The notes beneath the pieces are model-generated. The model was given only the letters and a program-made list of their open reading frames with translations, was not told the DNA's origin and ran no database searches. Source: Prochilodus magdalenae (lineage: Eukaryota > Chordata > Actinopteri > Characiformes > Prochilodontidae). Taken from it: a stretch of DNA of 64,000 nt. The DNA lies in assembly GCA_024036415.1 (NCBI GenBank), contig JAMWET010001888.1:444001-508000 (forward strand). The letters run 5' to 3'. The position numbers and the translations under genes were made by a program. Positions 12,935 to 26,230 of this stretch are shown here, piece by piece (within the stretch, counting starts at the first letter, position 1; each line of letters starts with the position of its first letter).

Positions 12935-13295
12935 AGACCGATCTGCAGAGATGTCTTAGGGTCCAAGGTTCAGTCTTAGACATTGGTTTAGCATTTCTGC
13001 TTCTCACAGTCCAAATAATCCAGAACACATTCAATAATGTTGAGGTCTGGACACTGGGGTGGTCGGTCCATGGTTCTGAGAACACCAGCAACCTCTTTGT
13101 TAGATGTGTCTGTTTCTTTTGCTCGGTGAGGAGCTTCTTGAGGAGCCTGAAAGCCAGTGGCACTGAGCTGTATTCTCCCAATAGAAGGATAAACAGAAAC
13201 ACCTGTGGATGCCTGTAGATCTGAAGCAAGAGTGGAGCTTGATTTTTTTTCCAAACAAGTTGCTGTTTATGTGAAAAGGACATTTTTGGTAGTAC
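12935..13295 (-). mobile_element. Tc1-like transposase C-terminal fragment
   Basis: The minus strand encodes RPPQCPDLNIIECVLDYLD, a decayed version of the Tc1 'P-SPDLNPIE' motif that contains the third catalytic acidic residue. A related fragment lies at 38.38-38.66 kb, and a short one near 21.78-21.89 kb. Confidence 0.75.
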
Positions 13296-13404
13296 ATGCC
13301 TGCTGGTCTTACTGTCTTACTTCAATCTGCCAGCACAAATATCTGCTGTTAGTGTACTGCACCATTAATACTGTAATTCCATTATGGCTATCTCAGTGAC
13401 TGTT

Positions 13405-14225
13405 GCACACATACACCCCTCATCAGGAGTTGCGCCCAGAAGGAAGTACGGAATAGAAGTGCTATTGGGAAGGAAGATAAAGTTACCCGAAACATTGAAT
13501 GATGATAATTATATATCGTTGCTGTCCAATGAAAAACATGTATCTCCATTTTTGTTGATTTTTACTTTTATGCCTCATTTGATCACATGAGTTGCTTTTT
13601 ACATGAGGAATTTCATGAGGAATGGACCAACAGAAATGGCCCCAAACTGCTTGGAAAGACATCTGGTTCCATTGACTTACATTCAAATTAAATGAGGTTT
13701 TTGGCCTCTCCTGTAAAGTTGCCATTTTGGAGATACTTGTTTTTCTTTGGCCAGCAACGATATATACAGAAGTGCCGTCTCTCAGTATGGCATTGTGCCG
13801 CCATGTTTGTTAACGCAGTAATGCCAGACGTCTCTGCAAGGAGTTGTTCCTAAAGGTGTCCTGTTACAATCCATCCCATGAATATGTTCACACAGTTTCT
13901 GCAGATTTTAGGGGTTGAGGTGGAGTGACACCAGGCCTTTTAGATGTGAGCCGCATGACAACTAATCGTTCATCTTGGTGCTGACACTGGGGAGAGCATG
14001 TTGAGGCACCGTAGGCAGCACCAAAATGAACACAAGACACCATTAGGAACAACTCCATCCCGAGACATCTGGCATGTTGCATTAGCAAACCACCTGACGC
14101 CGTACTAGGAGACACTACTTCTGTATATGATCATTTATTGTTCCTGGTTAATCTTCCTTCCCAGTAGCATTGCAACCCACTTCCTTCTGGGTCCAGCTGA
14201 CGATAAGTGTATGTTGCATTATAAT
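13405..14225. mobile_element. Composite of inverted family A Tc1-like fragments
   Basis: The left part (13405-13500) carries the family end in one orientation (gcgcccagaaggaagtacgg). The right part (about 13765-14225) carries transposase-derived and terminal sequence ending in 'acttccttctgggtccagct'. Unrelated sequence lies between, so this is a rearranged or nested relic. Confidence 0.6.
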
Positions 14226-15380
14226 TAAAATGCCCTTAGTCATTATTTTGTCCTTATTCTCAGACATCGATTGCTTCTTTCAGTTGCATTTAAGCAGTGA
14301 CATCCTCACTGATTGGACCCCAGTCTAAGTCCGTAGACAGAAAAGGAGATACAGTTACTGTAGTATGAGCTACATATGATTAGACATGCGGCACTTTGAT
14401 TTTGAGAGCCTGCCATCATTGCTGGCAACAAAGCGTCCAAATGTTGGAGTCTGCAATGTCCTTCTTTTCTTTTGGCAGAACAGACAGACAAGCGTTCGCC
14501 TGTCTTTGCCAGGTAAAGAAGCTCCAGTGACAGATTTTGGTTAATAACACTTCATCCGTGTAGATTCAGGAAGGGGTTGTTGGAGGAACTACTGAATTGT
14601 CTTGGGGTGTACAGGCTACCTGAGGGCAGGCTAATGGAGAAGCTAGGCAGAAAGCTAGAGTTATTGCTGGGAGGCTAAATGCTCCATCGCATCTCTATTT
14701 ATTCGCCTCTACAGTTTCAGTGGAGATGTTAGCAGGCAGGATTTCTGGGGAGGCATTCTCAGTGGTTTCACGCAATGCATTCATGTTGGGTATTGTAGTG
14801 GGAGGACGTTGATACACTGAACACAAAAAAGGATGTAAAATCACAAAATCTGACAGACAATCACACGGGGTGCATATTAATCAAACTAGTGTTTGAGTAT
14901 GTATTCACAATGCACACTTAAAATCAGTCGATTTATAGGGCAATGATGGACACTACTATCCCGCAATTCAACGGGACATTAACAAGGGAGGAGCTACTCA
15001 CGTCTGGGAAACTTTGAAAACATGGTGAACAATGATGCGGCAGCGGCATTGGTGGGACAAGAAATGGTGTATAAATGTGATTTCAAATCTTTAAAAAACA
15101 GCCTGTTAAATAAATGTATTTTACTAAATAATGAGTTTATTTGTTTACATGTTTTACTGGTGCCTTCAGAGTCCAGCTTAGTCAGCTTTATTACTTGCTG
15201 TTAATAAGAAAAGATGTAGTATGCTAATATATAGTGTACTGGCCTTCAGAACTCACACTATAAAGGTCAGTGCATGGTATATACTGTGTAGTATCAGTGT
15301 AGTACACAGTTAAGACGCAGACATAGCATGACAAACCACATACTCATACCCCTTTAACGTCATACTTATGCGACCTTATA
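14226..15380. other. Intergenic stretch, nothing recognised
   Basis: No supported gene or repeat was found. Composition becomes more CpG-rich from about 15380 onward. Confidence 0.4.
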
Positions 15381-15399
15381 CTGATGGCAACGCCTACCG

Positions 15400-16700
15400 A
15401 GCCGCTAGCATGGATTAAAGAAAACCATTTCTCCAGAAATATATTTCATGTACGTTCCAAAAACGTGGCAGCTTCCTTTTTAATTATGTCCTCAAGCAGA
15501 GTCGTGAAACAGAACTTTGGTGTCGAGAAACTTTCTCGCGTAGCTCATTGGCTAGAGAGTGAGGCGTCATTAAAACGAGGGCGTTTTGGATTGGTCAACA
15601 GCGCGCCGCCCCGCTCTCTGTCTCATGGGAAGAGGCTGGCCACTGGCTGAGGCTGTTGTCAGTCAGCCTGCACGGCGTTTCGTCGTCACCCATAACCTTT
15701 GACGTTGGAGTACCATTAGCCAGCTGTTACAAATCGCGTCACTCTCTCGCCAGCTGATCGGAGACACCGGCAAGAGTGAGAAACGGCAGCACCCTGCCTG
15801 CCTGCGAGGTGAGCCTTTTCCCCCTGTATGTGGAAACAACTTTAATTTACCTCAGTTTAGCTCACCGCTCGTTCAGTTTAGAGCGGAGAGCGCTCCACTG
15901 CCTCTGGGAAAGGCGAGGCAAGGCGGTTAACCTACTCTGGACCGAGCCGATACGTGAGGTGGGGCGTTGGTTAAAAATCAGAGGAACAAGAAGCACAAAT
16001 GCTGCTAATGAAACGCCAGAGCTGCACTCGTGACCGCAGTGAGGGTGAAAGTAGACAGCTTAGAGCCTGAGCCTGCTCTTATCGGAACTAGTGAGAAAAC
16101 AGTCGGATAATCATTACATAATCTTGATTCAGCCTCGGTGACCAAACTTAGAGCTGGAAACGGAGGGCGCAGACCGTGTGTGCTAACTAACTCTGCTCAG
16201 GGGAGGCTAACGGCTCAGCTCGGTAACCGACAGTAACGTTAGCCGTGTGAGGAGAAACTCGACTCGTGGCACGTTTCCTCTCCCCCTCTCTCTATAAGAT
16301 GTGCTGTAACATAACGGAGTCGTGACTGAGGCGAAGCCGCTCCTAGGAAGGCAAAGTTATCAGGATAACGGCTGTCCGCCCGCCCGCCTGCCTGCCTGGG
16401 TCTGTTTGCTGCACCCCTGCCAACGTGTCTGCATGTTTCCTGATTTGGTGTAGGAGACCGGGGTGAGGACGTCCTTATGTAATTTGTACTCGTGTGCCGG
16501 GGAGGAATGCCATTTTGTCAGTGGCTTTCAGTTCTGCCTCGGCGGGGCCCTAAACTGTAGTTACCGGCGGTGTAAAATGTCGTCTGCTAATGTGTTTTTT
16601 GTTATAGGTCTTCGGAAATTTGTGGCCGCTGCAAAGTTAAGGGGTGGCCAGCGCCTGATTTATGCCGAATGGAGATGATATGGGCGGCAGGCAGGTAGGC
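15400..16700 (+). promoter_or_regulatory. CpG-rich island, probable promoter with first exon(s)
   Basis: This stretch is markedly GC- and CpG-rich compared with its surroundings (for example gtttcgtcgtcacc and aaatcgcgtcactc). A good donor lies at about 15806 (ctgcgag followed by gtgagcc). A second possible exon, about 16608-16690, follows a T-rich acceptor (tgttttttgttatag). It contains an ATG with frame MPNGDDMGGRQ before a gtaggc donor. I could not link it to a protein family, so the transcript may be noncoding or a gene whose other exons I do not recognise. Confidence 0.5.
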
Positions 16701-19700
16701 AGGCTCACCCTGACATGTTCATTCGTGGCAAAGTTTAAACCGTCATCATGTGGCCGCTGGAAATGTCAGTGATCTCATTAGGCTCGTTTCGTCCCTCTCT
16801 TGGTACACCTTATTCGTACTACCGTTTGCTTGGGGTGACATTGCTGGGAATCCGTAATAATCCCGTTTGATCCACGTCCAATCGGCTCCGAGTTGAGTTT
16901 AAACTGATTTCGGATTTTGTGCTAACTGCGCTCCTGTTGTTCTGGAAGCATTCTTCAGCTGTGGAGAGGAGAATTCCTGAAGACCACGCCCTGCTACATG
17001 TAGGGCTAGCCAGATCCATTGGGAGATGGCAGCTGTATCAACCTCTGTAACAGCCTCTGTGCGCAGAGGAGCCATCTTCTCCCAAACTGTCTATAATCCA
17101 CTTTCTTCTCTCACTTTTCATGTGTTTGGAGCCACATGTACAGTAGATGCTGACTCTTTACTCTCAGAAAACTCCTTCAGCTGAAGTTTTTCACAGCTGT
17201 GCTCCAAGCTGGCAAACCTGTTAGTTCTCATTTTGTGGATGTCGTTGCCACACATCCCTAGCGCTATGCTGTAGCCCTCTGTCCATCCGACTTGAGTCAC
17301 CCGGGCCAGGTATTAGTCAGCTGATGGTAGCTGGTGAACCTAAGTAGGAACAGGTGGCCCAGGTTTTTGCCAAGAACAACCTGTGCTCGGGAAGTTTTGA
17401 ATCGGCAATCCACTTAACCTGATTTTCGGTAAAGCGGAAGCCTGGGAGTATGTACTCCTTATGTTTCCCGATGGGCGACGGGCGTAGAAATCAAAATACG
17501 GCTCGACCTTTTACTCATATACTCCAGGATAGGGCATTCCTATGTAGATATGGTCCTCCTCTGTGTGGCATGATGGTGGTAGTGATGTTTTGTAGACTGA
17601 ACACAGCATAGCTGCAGTCCTGCCAGGGCGTTAGCATATTCTGCCTTTGCCTTCCTTCACAGAGTCCATGGCGGGTCAACACTCAGTCACGTCCGTGCTC
17701 TGATTCAGCCTCTGGCAAGCTGATGCTCTGATCTCCCTCAAACTGCAAAGATTGATGACATCTCGCCCCCACCCACCCTCCTCGCATTTCTCTGCCCGCG
17801 AACTGGCTTCTTCCTCTACCTCACTCACCCTCTCATTTATTCACCCTTTCATGGCTGAAGCAGCAGCAGCAGCAGCAGCATGAGGCCATAGTTCAGGGTG
17901 TGGCCATCACGGGTGACTAATTGCTGGATGAACTCAAGAAACCTTTCCAGTGCATCTTTTTTTTTCTTCTCTCTCTTCTTCTTCTTTTTTCCCCCCTCTT
18001 TTCTCCTCTAATGGACACTGAGGTTGCAATGTGGGCTTTCTCGTAGCTTCCAGCAAAATAGTTGTCAATTAGCATTTAGCAGTTAGCTGGCTGACCCGAA
18101 TGTTTCCTCTTTCAATTTCAGCATTGCAGCTTGTGCACAGCCATATGCCAGACCAGATCAATAGATCGACTGTTGACAGGAGCAGTGGGACAGAAGGGCA
18201 CAGTTCAGATATGCAGGCGTTTTCAATTCTCTCGGTTCGTGTGGCTTTATAGGCGTTCGCTCCTAGCTGATGTGCCGTACTTTGTGATCTAGATCCATAT
18301 ATTTAGCATGGAGGTTGAGGAAATGCACGCAAAGTTAAGATGATCCATAATAACCCCTCTTTCAGGCACGAGTTGTGTCTGTTTGTGCCATGCGTTGAGA
18401 CTCTTGGAGAGATATTGCAGGAATTTTTACTGACGTGCTAAAGTACGCATGTTGAAAGCTAGTCAGGAACATTATGACTCAAAGTCATATCGGGATAGAG
18501 CCGGCCTATAGAGAGAGTATGCATCATTCCTTGCAGTGCTGCGTATTTTCCGCAGAGCACAAAGGCATGATGGCGTGTCTGGCCGCCTCGCTGACGCAGC
18601 CAGCCTTACCTTGTCCTGTGGCCTTCCTCTGCCTGCCTGCTGATTCATGTCTCTGCTAGCTCCTGGGGAGGAGGAGCGGGGGGGAGGGGCGGAGGGCCTG
18701 TGATACAAAGTAGAGAAAGTAGAGCGAGAGAATGGTGGATCATTACTAAATGGACCATTGAGGAGGAAATAAGTTGGGCGGGCATGGAACATGAATGACC
18801 TGGCATGGGCTTTCGTTGTAACATGATTCAGCAGATCCAATTTGTTTTCTTTCATGGACTGATTAATGTGCTTTCCCAGGCACCACACATTAGATCAGGA
18901 TGTCCTGCGCTGCTTTATAACGACTATACAGCCGCACAAAGTTATGAACGTAATGTGTGCTGGCGGTACAGTCAAGACCGGGAAGGTTTTCGGGCTCTAG
19001 AGGAGAATCGGCTGTCAGAACATGTCCAGATTTTTCCAGGTCCTTTATTTTAAACGTCAATGTTGTTTTACATTAGGGTCATTGTTCTTTATGGTAACTG
19101 AATGTACACAGTAGATGGCATTAGGTTAAAAGACGCTGAAGTGTTCCTTTAAGGGTGAGCAGTCTATTTCTAACACCTGATGACCTTCATCGATTGGGGG
19201 GTGGGGGTATGTGGTTTCAAGGGAGGCACTGAGAAATAAATGACTGTAAGAAAAAGATGCTGAAAATCTATTGCCAGTTTCTGAAACGCATGCAAGTTCT
19301 GAACAAACAGTGACTAAGGAATCTCTAGCATGTGCAGAAGGAATCTCAGGAATGCAGGGCATTTCTAGATGTTCGTCTGACTGGAAGAAAGGAAAGATTT
19401 AGGACGGGACGCTGAGAGGGTTGTATTGGCTTATGCACTCTTTGGCTCCAGCTTGGCTCTCCATATATTAAATGCCAATCTAGGCAAACTCACGCACTCC
19501 TTCTTGCTGCACAATATGCATCACAATTAATAGACCACATTTAAATTAATAGTGCCACATTTGAAAATGGGCGTCAATTTTCCAGATGCAGTCATGTTTA
19601 TCCAACGGTTAACATGCAGCACGGCACCAAATCAGACCGGATTAATTATGTTGTTCTAATGATCAAGCCATTGCTCATTGTTCTTTAAGTACTGGCGACA

Positions 19701-22050
19701 TCCGCAGTGTGCTCTGAGACGCAAATAGTTTGTACAGTTTCTACGTAACTGATCATGATAAAGATAAAATTTCATTAATCACCTCCCCCCCAGCTTATTC
19801 CAGCAGTACAACCTAGAATAAGCAGTAAGGGGGTCGAGGCTGTATGGCTGGAACAGTTAATCGTTCTAAATGAAGGTGCTGTGGTTTGTAGTCTGTTTAA
19901 TAATGTGTAATGGGTAAATTCATTTATTAATAAGGCTGTGCCAATATGTTATCAGACACTGATCTTCATAGACATTTTGTCATACTCTGTATAAATATGT
20001 GGTGTTGATTAGAAATTTAGCACTGCTGGCAGTTTCTTTGCTCGTTTCAGTTACAGGGAAGCCTTATTTACAGGGAAGCCTTCTATTTATTTTTATGTAT
20101 GTATGTATGTATGTATGTATGTATAAAATTTATTTTATTTATTAATTTTTTTTCTCTTTTCAGTTCTTAAGAGGAAGGGCCAACTAGGGGCCAAATGGTG
20201 ATAATTAATCAATATTGCACTTAGTTATGGGACATTATGCTTTCTGAGCACTTACTAACAACTGTATATGTGGTTAGAAAAAGATAATTAGGGCTGTTTA
20301 TTGGATTTAGAGTTTGAATTAACATTTTATTTTTATTATTATTAGTATATACATACATACATACATACATACATACACTTAAGTAGTGTTTTGTGTGGCA
20401 CTATCTCTAGTATTTCTATTTCAGCTGTTCCAGTGTCCCATGTAAAAAAAACAAAAAAAAAGTATCTTTGTATGTACTAGAAATGTATGTTAATATCAGC
20501 TTCAGTGTACATAATATAAGTATACATTATAAAGTGGTAGAAATGTACTTTATGTATCTTAGTGGTGTCTTAATAGTACATTTATGGATAATTAGCTCTA
20601 AGTACAATTTTAATAGCATTAATAATATTTAACCTATAGTATATAGTTAGTATATGAACGGAGCACACTTTCAGTACACTAGTTATCTGTGTCAGGAAGT
20701 GAAGCTCTTTCGTCACAGTTAAGATCCGCACCCATGTATGCCCATAGCGGTTGAGATCGAAGGCTTGGGGTGATCCAGCAGTGTTCTTGATTAGGCAGTG
20801 AAAATTTGAAGGACCTGAAGGGAGTTTATTGCAGTACTTGCACATTCAGACGCGGTGAACAAACCTCATATTCCTGCATTCTGCCGAATCCCCTGAATCA
20901 GTCTTCCACTTATTAAACATCAAAGCACTGCTCGAACGAGACGGCTGTGAACACACCCCATCAGCCTTTCCCACACACTGGCTCTGGAATGTTAGAGGAA
21001 AGCGCTTCACAATAGAACGTAAAGGGAAGAGAAGTGTGGTCACATACCTGTCAGGAACACGCACGTGCCCTCACGCATTCTCTTCCCTGTACGACAGACA
21101 TGTCTTTCTGGACAGAACAACCAGCCTACAGTGTTCTACCAGAGAGAAGACTCGGTGCAAAAGAATGGAGCACTGCTGGCCCAAAGTATCTCTTGGGCAA
21201 TATGTGCACAGTGTATATGGATATAGACGTTTATTGTCCATACCACTTTCTGGCAGATGCATGTAACTTGTCATAGGACAGTGTTTGCCATGTACAGAGA
21301 GTGACTGAAATGACATGGCTCGGTATTGTGTGTGCAGATGGTCTAAGTAATGCCGTTTCCTATCCCTAATAGTGCATTAGAATAGTCAGAGGTATTATAA
21401 CTGAACTCTGAACTGTGAAATGTCACTGTAATGGGGACGTGCTGGCTTTTTACTGCTCTGAATGTACAGGAAAATCTCCTTCGCTCCTTCCCATGCCAGT
21501 AAAGCTACTCCCACCGAACACAGGGAATTCCCAAGATGGTTGTGCTTCCTCTGACTCATTTAACAGTTATTCCTATTGTATGTGTTGATGCACGACTGAT
21601 GCTTGCTAAACTACAGTGCTCCGCAAAAGCCAGAGACAGATCAAATCTGCAATTTCAGGATGGCTTTTACAGTTGAAACGGCCACTAATTCAATGTTACT
21701 CATTTTTCAGATACTTTTAACAGGTAATACTGTAGTTTCAGCCGAGGATTGACTTGTCCTCTCTCAGCAGAAGAAAAGCGAGCCTGTGTTCTTTTCAGAT
21801 CTGAAGCAAGAATGGAAATTAATTTTCCTACGTCTCTTACAGATGGAAGCTGTAAAGGACAGTTTTGGTGGTCTGCCAGGTCTTTCATGATTACTAGGAG
21901 CCCTGTTTCGTCCTTATCTTTTTAATGTCCCACTTTGTACTTCTTTCTTAAGGAAGCGTATTGTCTTATATCTGATCTCCTCGGAAAGATCTCCTGGAAA
22001 ACGACTGACTTGTACTCCACGGAGCAATTTGTAAAGATAACACGACCTGC
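16701..22050. other. Intron-like or intergenic stretch with microsatellites
   Basis: No coding exon was recognised. Simple repeats include (GCA)n at 17858-17880, (TATG)n at 20094-20125 and (ATAC)n at 20346-20377. A polypyrimidine run lies at 17955-18010. It may be the first intron of the transcript starting in the CpG island. Confidence 0.45.
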
Positions 22051-22054
22051 CAGA

Positions 22055-22540
22055 CCTGTACTCCAAACAATAAGGGGCAGCAAATCACCAGTAACCATGC
22101 ACAGTCGCTCCTCCTCCCTCTTAGCTTTTTACCAGAAGAGGTGTTGGGAGTTCAGCATCAAACCTTATTCTTTTTCTCACGCAGGGCATCTCCAGTGGTG
22201 GAACATTTTAATGATTTATACCTGAAAAGCCATTTGTAGGGTGATGCTACCTGTCAATCTTGTACTCTAAACAATATGGAGCTACGAATCGCCAGTCATA
22301 AGGCACAGTTGCACCTCCTCTTCGTTCTTCACCTCCTACCAGTCTAGACGAGTCCAGCACTAAACTTCCTCCTTTTTCTCGCCCAGAGCATCTCCAGTTG
22401 TGGGAAGCAGCACCAGTGTTGACGCTTTTTTGCTTGGTTTTATGTTCTTTTTTTTCCTCTGTGGCTGAACGTGGGTTCTTGCCGGGTGCAGATGGTGGTC
22501 GTTGTAATTGTCGCTTTCCAGGAGCTTCAGTCGCCATAGT
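22055..22540 (-). repeat. Imperfect direct duplication of about 190 bp with minus-strand frame
   Basis: Positions about 22055-22205 and 22250-22405 are two diverged copies of one unit (shared phrases: gtactccaaacaataaggg / gtactctaaacaatatgg and gcatctccagt). The minus strand from 22537 has a 96-residue open frame starting MATEAPGKRQLQRPP. I do not recognise it; a repeat-derived origin is most likely. Confidence 0.5.
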
Positions 22541-22976
22541 TTACTCCTCCTCTCATTGAGTACCTTTTCTTAAACAGTTTAACTAAGAGCAGAACCATCA
22601 AACATGTCTGACTAAAGATCAGACTGCTGTCTAAGCAGCGCCAAGTTGTTCTCCTCTAGTATTAGGTTGATGGAAGACAATGCTACAGTGACTAGATGGG
22701 CCCAGGGCTAGCTGGTTAGCATGCTAACGTCAGTAGAAATCTCTGCAATTTAATACTTTTTTTGAAGTGTCGTCAAATTGGTTAAGTTTGGCTTTACATG
22801 CTGTGGATCATCTCGGTTAGTTGTGGATTGTTTTAAACTAAAAAGAAAATCCTACATATTGCTCCTTTAATTGATACGACTGGGGAATGAGATACATGAA
22901 GGGTGGTCTCGAACAGTAAACCACTGTATGTACTTTTTGTGCTGTGTATTGAACCTTATGCTTTTTCTCCTTCAGG

Positions 22977-23755
22977 TGTGCAAACATGGAGCATAAGTCC
23001 ATAAACTCTGGCTAACCAACAGCAGTTCTTCTCTGGCAAACTTTATGTTCCTGTCCATATGCTAAAGCTGCCAGCTGAAGAACTGTTGTGGTCAGCTCTG
23101 TCCTGCATTTGGAAGCAACAACCAGCTATAACGAGTATGTGGTTTAAAGCTATAAACCTGAAGGTAATGAAGTGAAATGGATCTGGGGAATTGAATATTG
23201 AAGTCTACGTCCTGCTGAAGTACAGCAACTGTGTCCTATTAAATATCTGTGTGGAAATAAAGAAGAGGATATCCTTAAATCAAGAAAAGAAGATTTATAT
23301 TCGTGTGTGTATAAATACACACTTTCAAGCCCAAAACCATATACATCTACCATATCCCAGTATATCCTGTGACCCATAATTACACACTCCCATCAGCTCA
23401 CAGGAAAGAGACAAGGAGAGTGAAAGCCATTCTGGATAGCTAGGATTAGGTGGGAGAGGGGATTGGAAGACAGTGGTTTGGTAATCTGAGTGCCAGATTT
23501 GTGTTAATCCAGGGCGAGGCACTCGGGGTGAGCGGACGCTTCGCCCAGACAGGTACCGTCCAATCTGATTACGTCCTGTATCTGCTTTGAGCTTACTGAA
23601 ATGGCAACCTGCTACAACTCAAAGACCCTTCAGTCGAGCAGACTAGTAAACGATGTTTGTGGCTTGATTTTAAGGGTGTGTTATTTAAACCTTGGTTTTA
23701 TTTAGGGTTATGTTTGTATATGAATAAAAGTAAATAAAGCCTTAACCCTCTGGAC
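22977..23755 (+). ncRNA. Possible terminal exon of a plus-strand transcript
   Basis: A well-formed acceptor (gctttttctccttcag) at about 22976 is followed by an exon-like stretch. Two overlapping AATAAA signals at about 23721-23736 would end it. The first ATG opens only 9 codons. A second frame from the internal ATG at about 23059 (MLKLPAEELLWSALSCIW) is about 38 codons long. Joined to the CpG-island exons, this could be a spliced lncRNA or a 3' UTR. The call is speculative. Confidence 0.3.
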
Positions 23756-23879
23756 TGTGTTTTGTGCTCCTTTCTAAAAGCACGTCAGGCTGCATGATGA
23801 ATATTATATCGCTGAGGTTCACAGATTGACATGCTTAAGCACATATTCACTCAGTACAGAAGTAAAGCACCCTCTGGCT

Positions 23880-24640
23880 GAAATCACAGTCGCCAAACGT
23901 TTCAGCTAGTCAGTCTTTCTCGTATTGATTTAGCTCTGGTTTTTCTTGCAGGGCACTTACAGTTCGATAATAATCATGAGTCTTGCATGTTTGAGATCTA
24001 CCCATAGATTTTCAATAATGTTCCATCTGGGGACGGATCTTTCCCTTCTTGAAGTAGTTCATTGTTGGTTTTTATGTGTTTTGAATCATTGAGTTGCAGT
24101 ATCCAGTATTTTCAGTTTCTATAACAACTAAGACGTTAGCTTCCAGTATTTGTTTGTTTAGTAGGTTCCCTTCTTCCCTATCTCCTCACAGCATTTCCTG
24201 TGTCACTGGATGCCATGCAACCCCAAAGCACAATGGATCCACTCACATGCTTAACAGTTGCCAAGCTATTGTTTTATTGAAACATAGCCTTGGTGATTGT
24301 AGCCAAATAGTTCCATTTCTGTTTAATCAGACATCATTTGCTGTTCTGTAGACATCAGACGTTGTCCTTTGTGCTTAAGAATGCCATCCGATCACCTTTC
24401 TGTACAGATGATGTTTGCACAGTGCCTCACTGTTTCCGTGTCCTTGGCAGTGATGTGGGGGTTTTGCTTTGCATGCCTGGCCAGTCTATAAGCAGTTCTA
24501 AGAAACAGGTACTTCATATCTTGTCTTGACTGTAAAATCTGCAAGCAGGAAGCGTTCCTATCTTTTTATAGTCTTCTCTTGCTTTGCATGAGTCAGTCAT
24601 TTTTAGTTTCAGATCCTTAGACAGCTGTTAAGAGTTGAGT
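23880..24640. mobile_element. Decayed Tc1-like relic
   Basis: Phrases such as 'attttcaataatgttccatc' and 'atgcaaccccaaagcacaat' are typical of the complement of Tc1 transposase catalytic regions. No open frame of useful length remains. Confidence 0.5.
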
Positions 24641-24844
24641 GAAGGTTTAAAGACCAACAGATTTTGAAATTGTATACATTTGACTTGGACCTAGCGCCTG
24701 ATGAGTCAAATAAGCCCAGAGTTAATAGTTGTTATATATATCACAATCTGACCTTGGGCAAAGATGTTGTCCTCTGACTCAGTGAGACCTTATTATGTTT
24801 GACCTGTTTTACTGTCATTGTTTGTCTAGGGAGATTACAGGGCT

Positions 24845-25345
24845 AGACTGCAGTGACACTGACGTGGTGGTGTGCGTGGATCAGACACAGCAGTGCTGCC
24901 GGAGGTGCCCTGCTCCACATTAGTGGTGTCACTGCTGCAACACACCCCCTGCAGCTCTGGAAGGTGTTGTCAATCAGGTGATGAGTTAAATCAGGTGTGT
25001 TATAAGCAGGGAAAGCACCGAAACATGCAGGGCGGGGTGCCAACAGTGGTCACAGGACGCTGGTCACAGGTTGCTGTTCGCTGGATAGTTTTTACTGGTG
25101 GACTATTGTCACACCAGCAGTGACAAAGACACCATCACGTTACTGTCACTGCAGAATGATCCACCACCTAAACAATACCTGCTCTGTGGGGGTCCTGTGG
25201 GGGTTATGACCACTGAAGAACAAAGTATACAGAAAAACATGAACTACAGTCTGTAACTGTAGAACTACAATGTGCTCATATATGGTAAATAGAGCTGATA
25301 AAATACATGACGAGTGTAAATATGAGCAGATGGTTTTAATAAAGT
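24845..25345 (+). mobile_element. Interspersed repeat, 'gtgacactgacgtggtg' family
   Basis: The sequence starts with cagtgacactgacgtggtgg and passes through 'aatgatccaccacctaaaca' and 'gaactacagtctgtaactg'. It ends in a 'ggttttaataaag' remnant. The nearly complete copy at 45.5-46.2 kb has inverted ends, so this is a non-autonomous DNA element family. Others are near 41.5 and 56.5 kb. Confidence 0.7.
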
Positions 25346-26230
25346 GATGTATATGTATGAAGCTATGAGATAAACATCGTCTTTCTGGGTATGAAAAGCC
25401 ACAGATGGGCAGTGAGACATTTTTATATGGATGATCTCGGTAGTATGGCTTCTTGTTGTGTATAATGGAGCACGCAGGGTGATGTAGTGGTGTGTCCTGG
25501 AGGGGGCACCATTTGTTAACAGTCTCAGTAACAGTGACGCCAACAATAACACTGATCAACAGCATCAAAACCACAGGCGTGTGGTAAACAGCACAGTAAA
25601 GTATGACTATGACTTTATGTATGTGTATGACTGTACCTATACTTCAAATATGGCAAGACACCGCTACCAGTGTTGGCTAATGAGCAGACATGTAGACCAT
25701 GGAGGTGCATAGAAAGGAGATCATAAAGGGTCCAGGTTACCAGTGAAGGAAGGCAGCTTGGTGCACTGATTGATCTACTGGAGGGACAGAACCAGGAGAA
25801 ATGCCATAAAGGAGATCAGCCATCTGAACTGTGTTGCTCATGAACAGCCGACCAAGGGTTTACAGTTACAATCCAAACAAAGGCATCAAGTCGCTTGACG
25901 TGAAATGCCTAACTGTAGAGAAACCTACCTAATGAACCAGATATCATCATCATCACTGTGAAGATTATTAATTTATATTTTGGTGGAATTCCTCTTTAGG
26001 GCTCAGGCTTTAAGGCCCACAGTGGTGTCCTTCTGACTCAGCATCAGCTGCAGGTCATGTTAGCCCAATCCACACAAAAGCCCATCATAAAATAAAACGA
26101 CAGCCATACAAACTTTAAGCCAAGATGCAGAACAGCTTTTATCGAGCCAGTGCAGAACCCTGTCACTGTAGGTGCTGAGCACTGCCCCGGGACACGTATT
26201 AATCAAACTGTTTCCAGTAATATGTATTAC
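25346..26230. other. Intergenic stretch, nothing recognised
   Basis: No supported gene. Open frames here are short or arise from the adjacent repeat. Confidence 0.4.

Noticed and set aside
15384..15650. 88-codon plus-strand frame in the CpG island (MATPTEPLAWIK)
   Set aside because: No similarity and no matching downstream exon; the frame ends before the best donor site.
18472..18888. 138-codon minus-strand frame
   Set aside because: No motif, no splice context, and it overlaps low-complexity GGGGAGG-type sequence.
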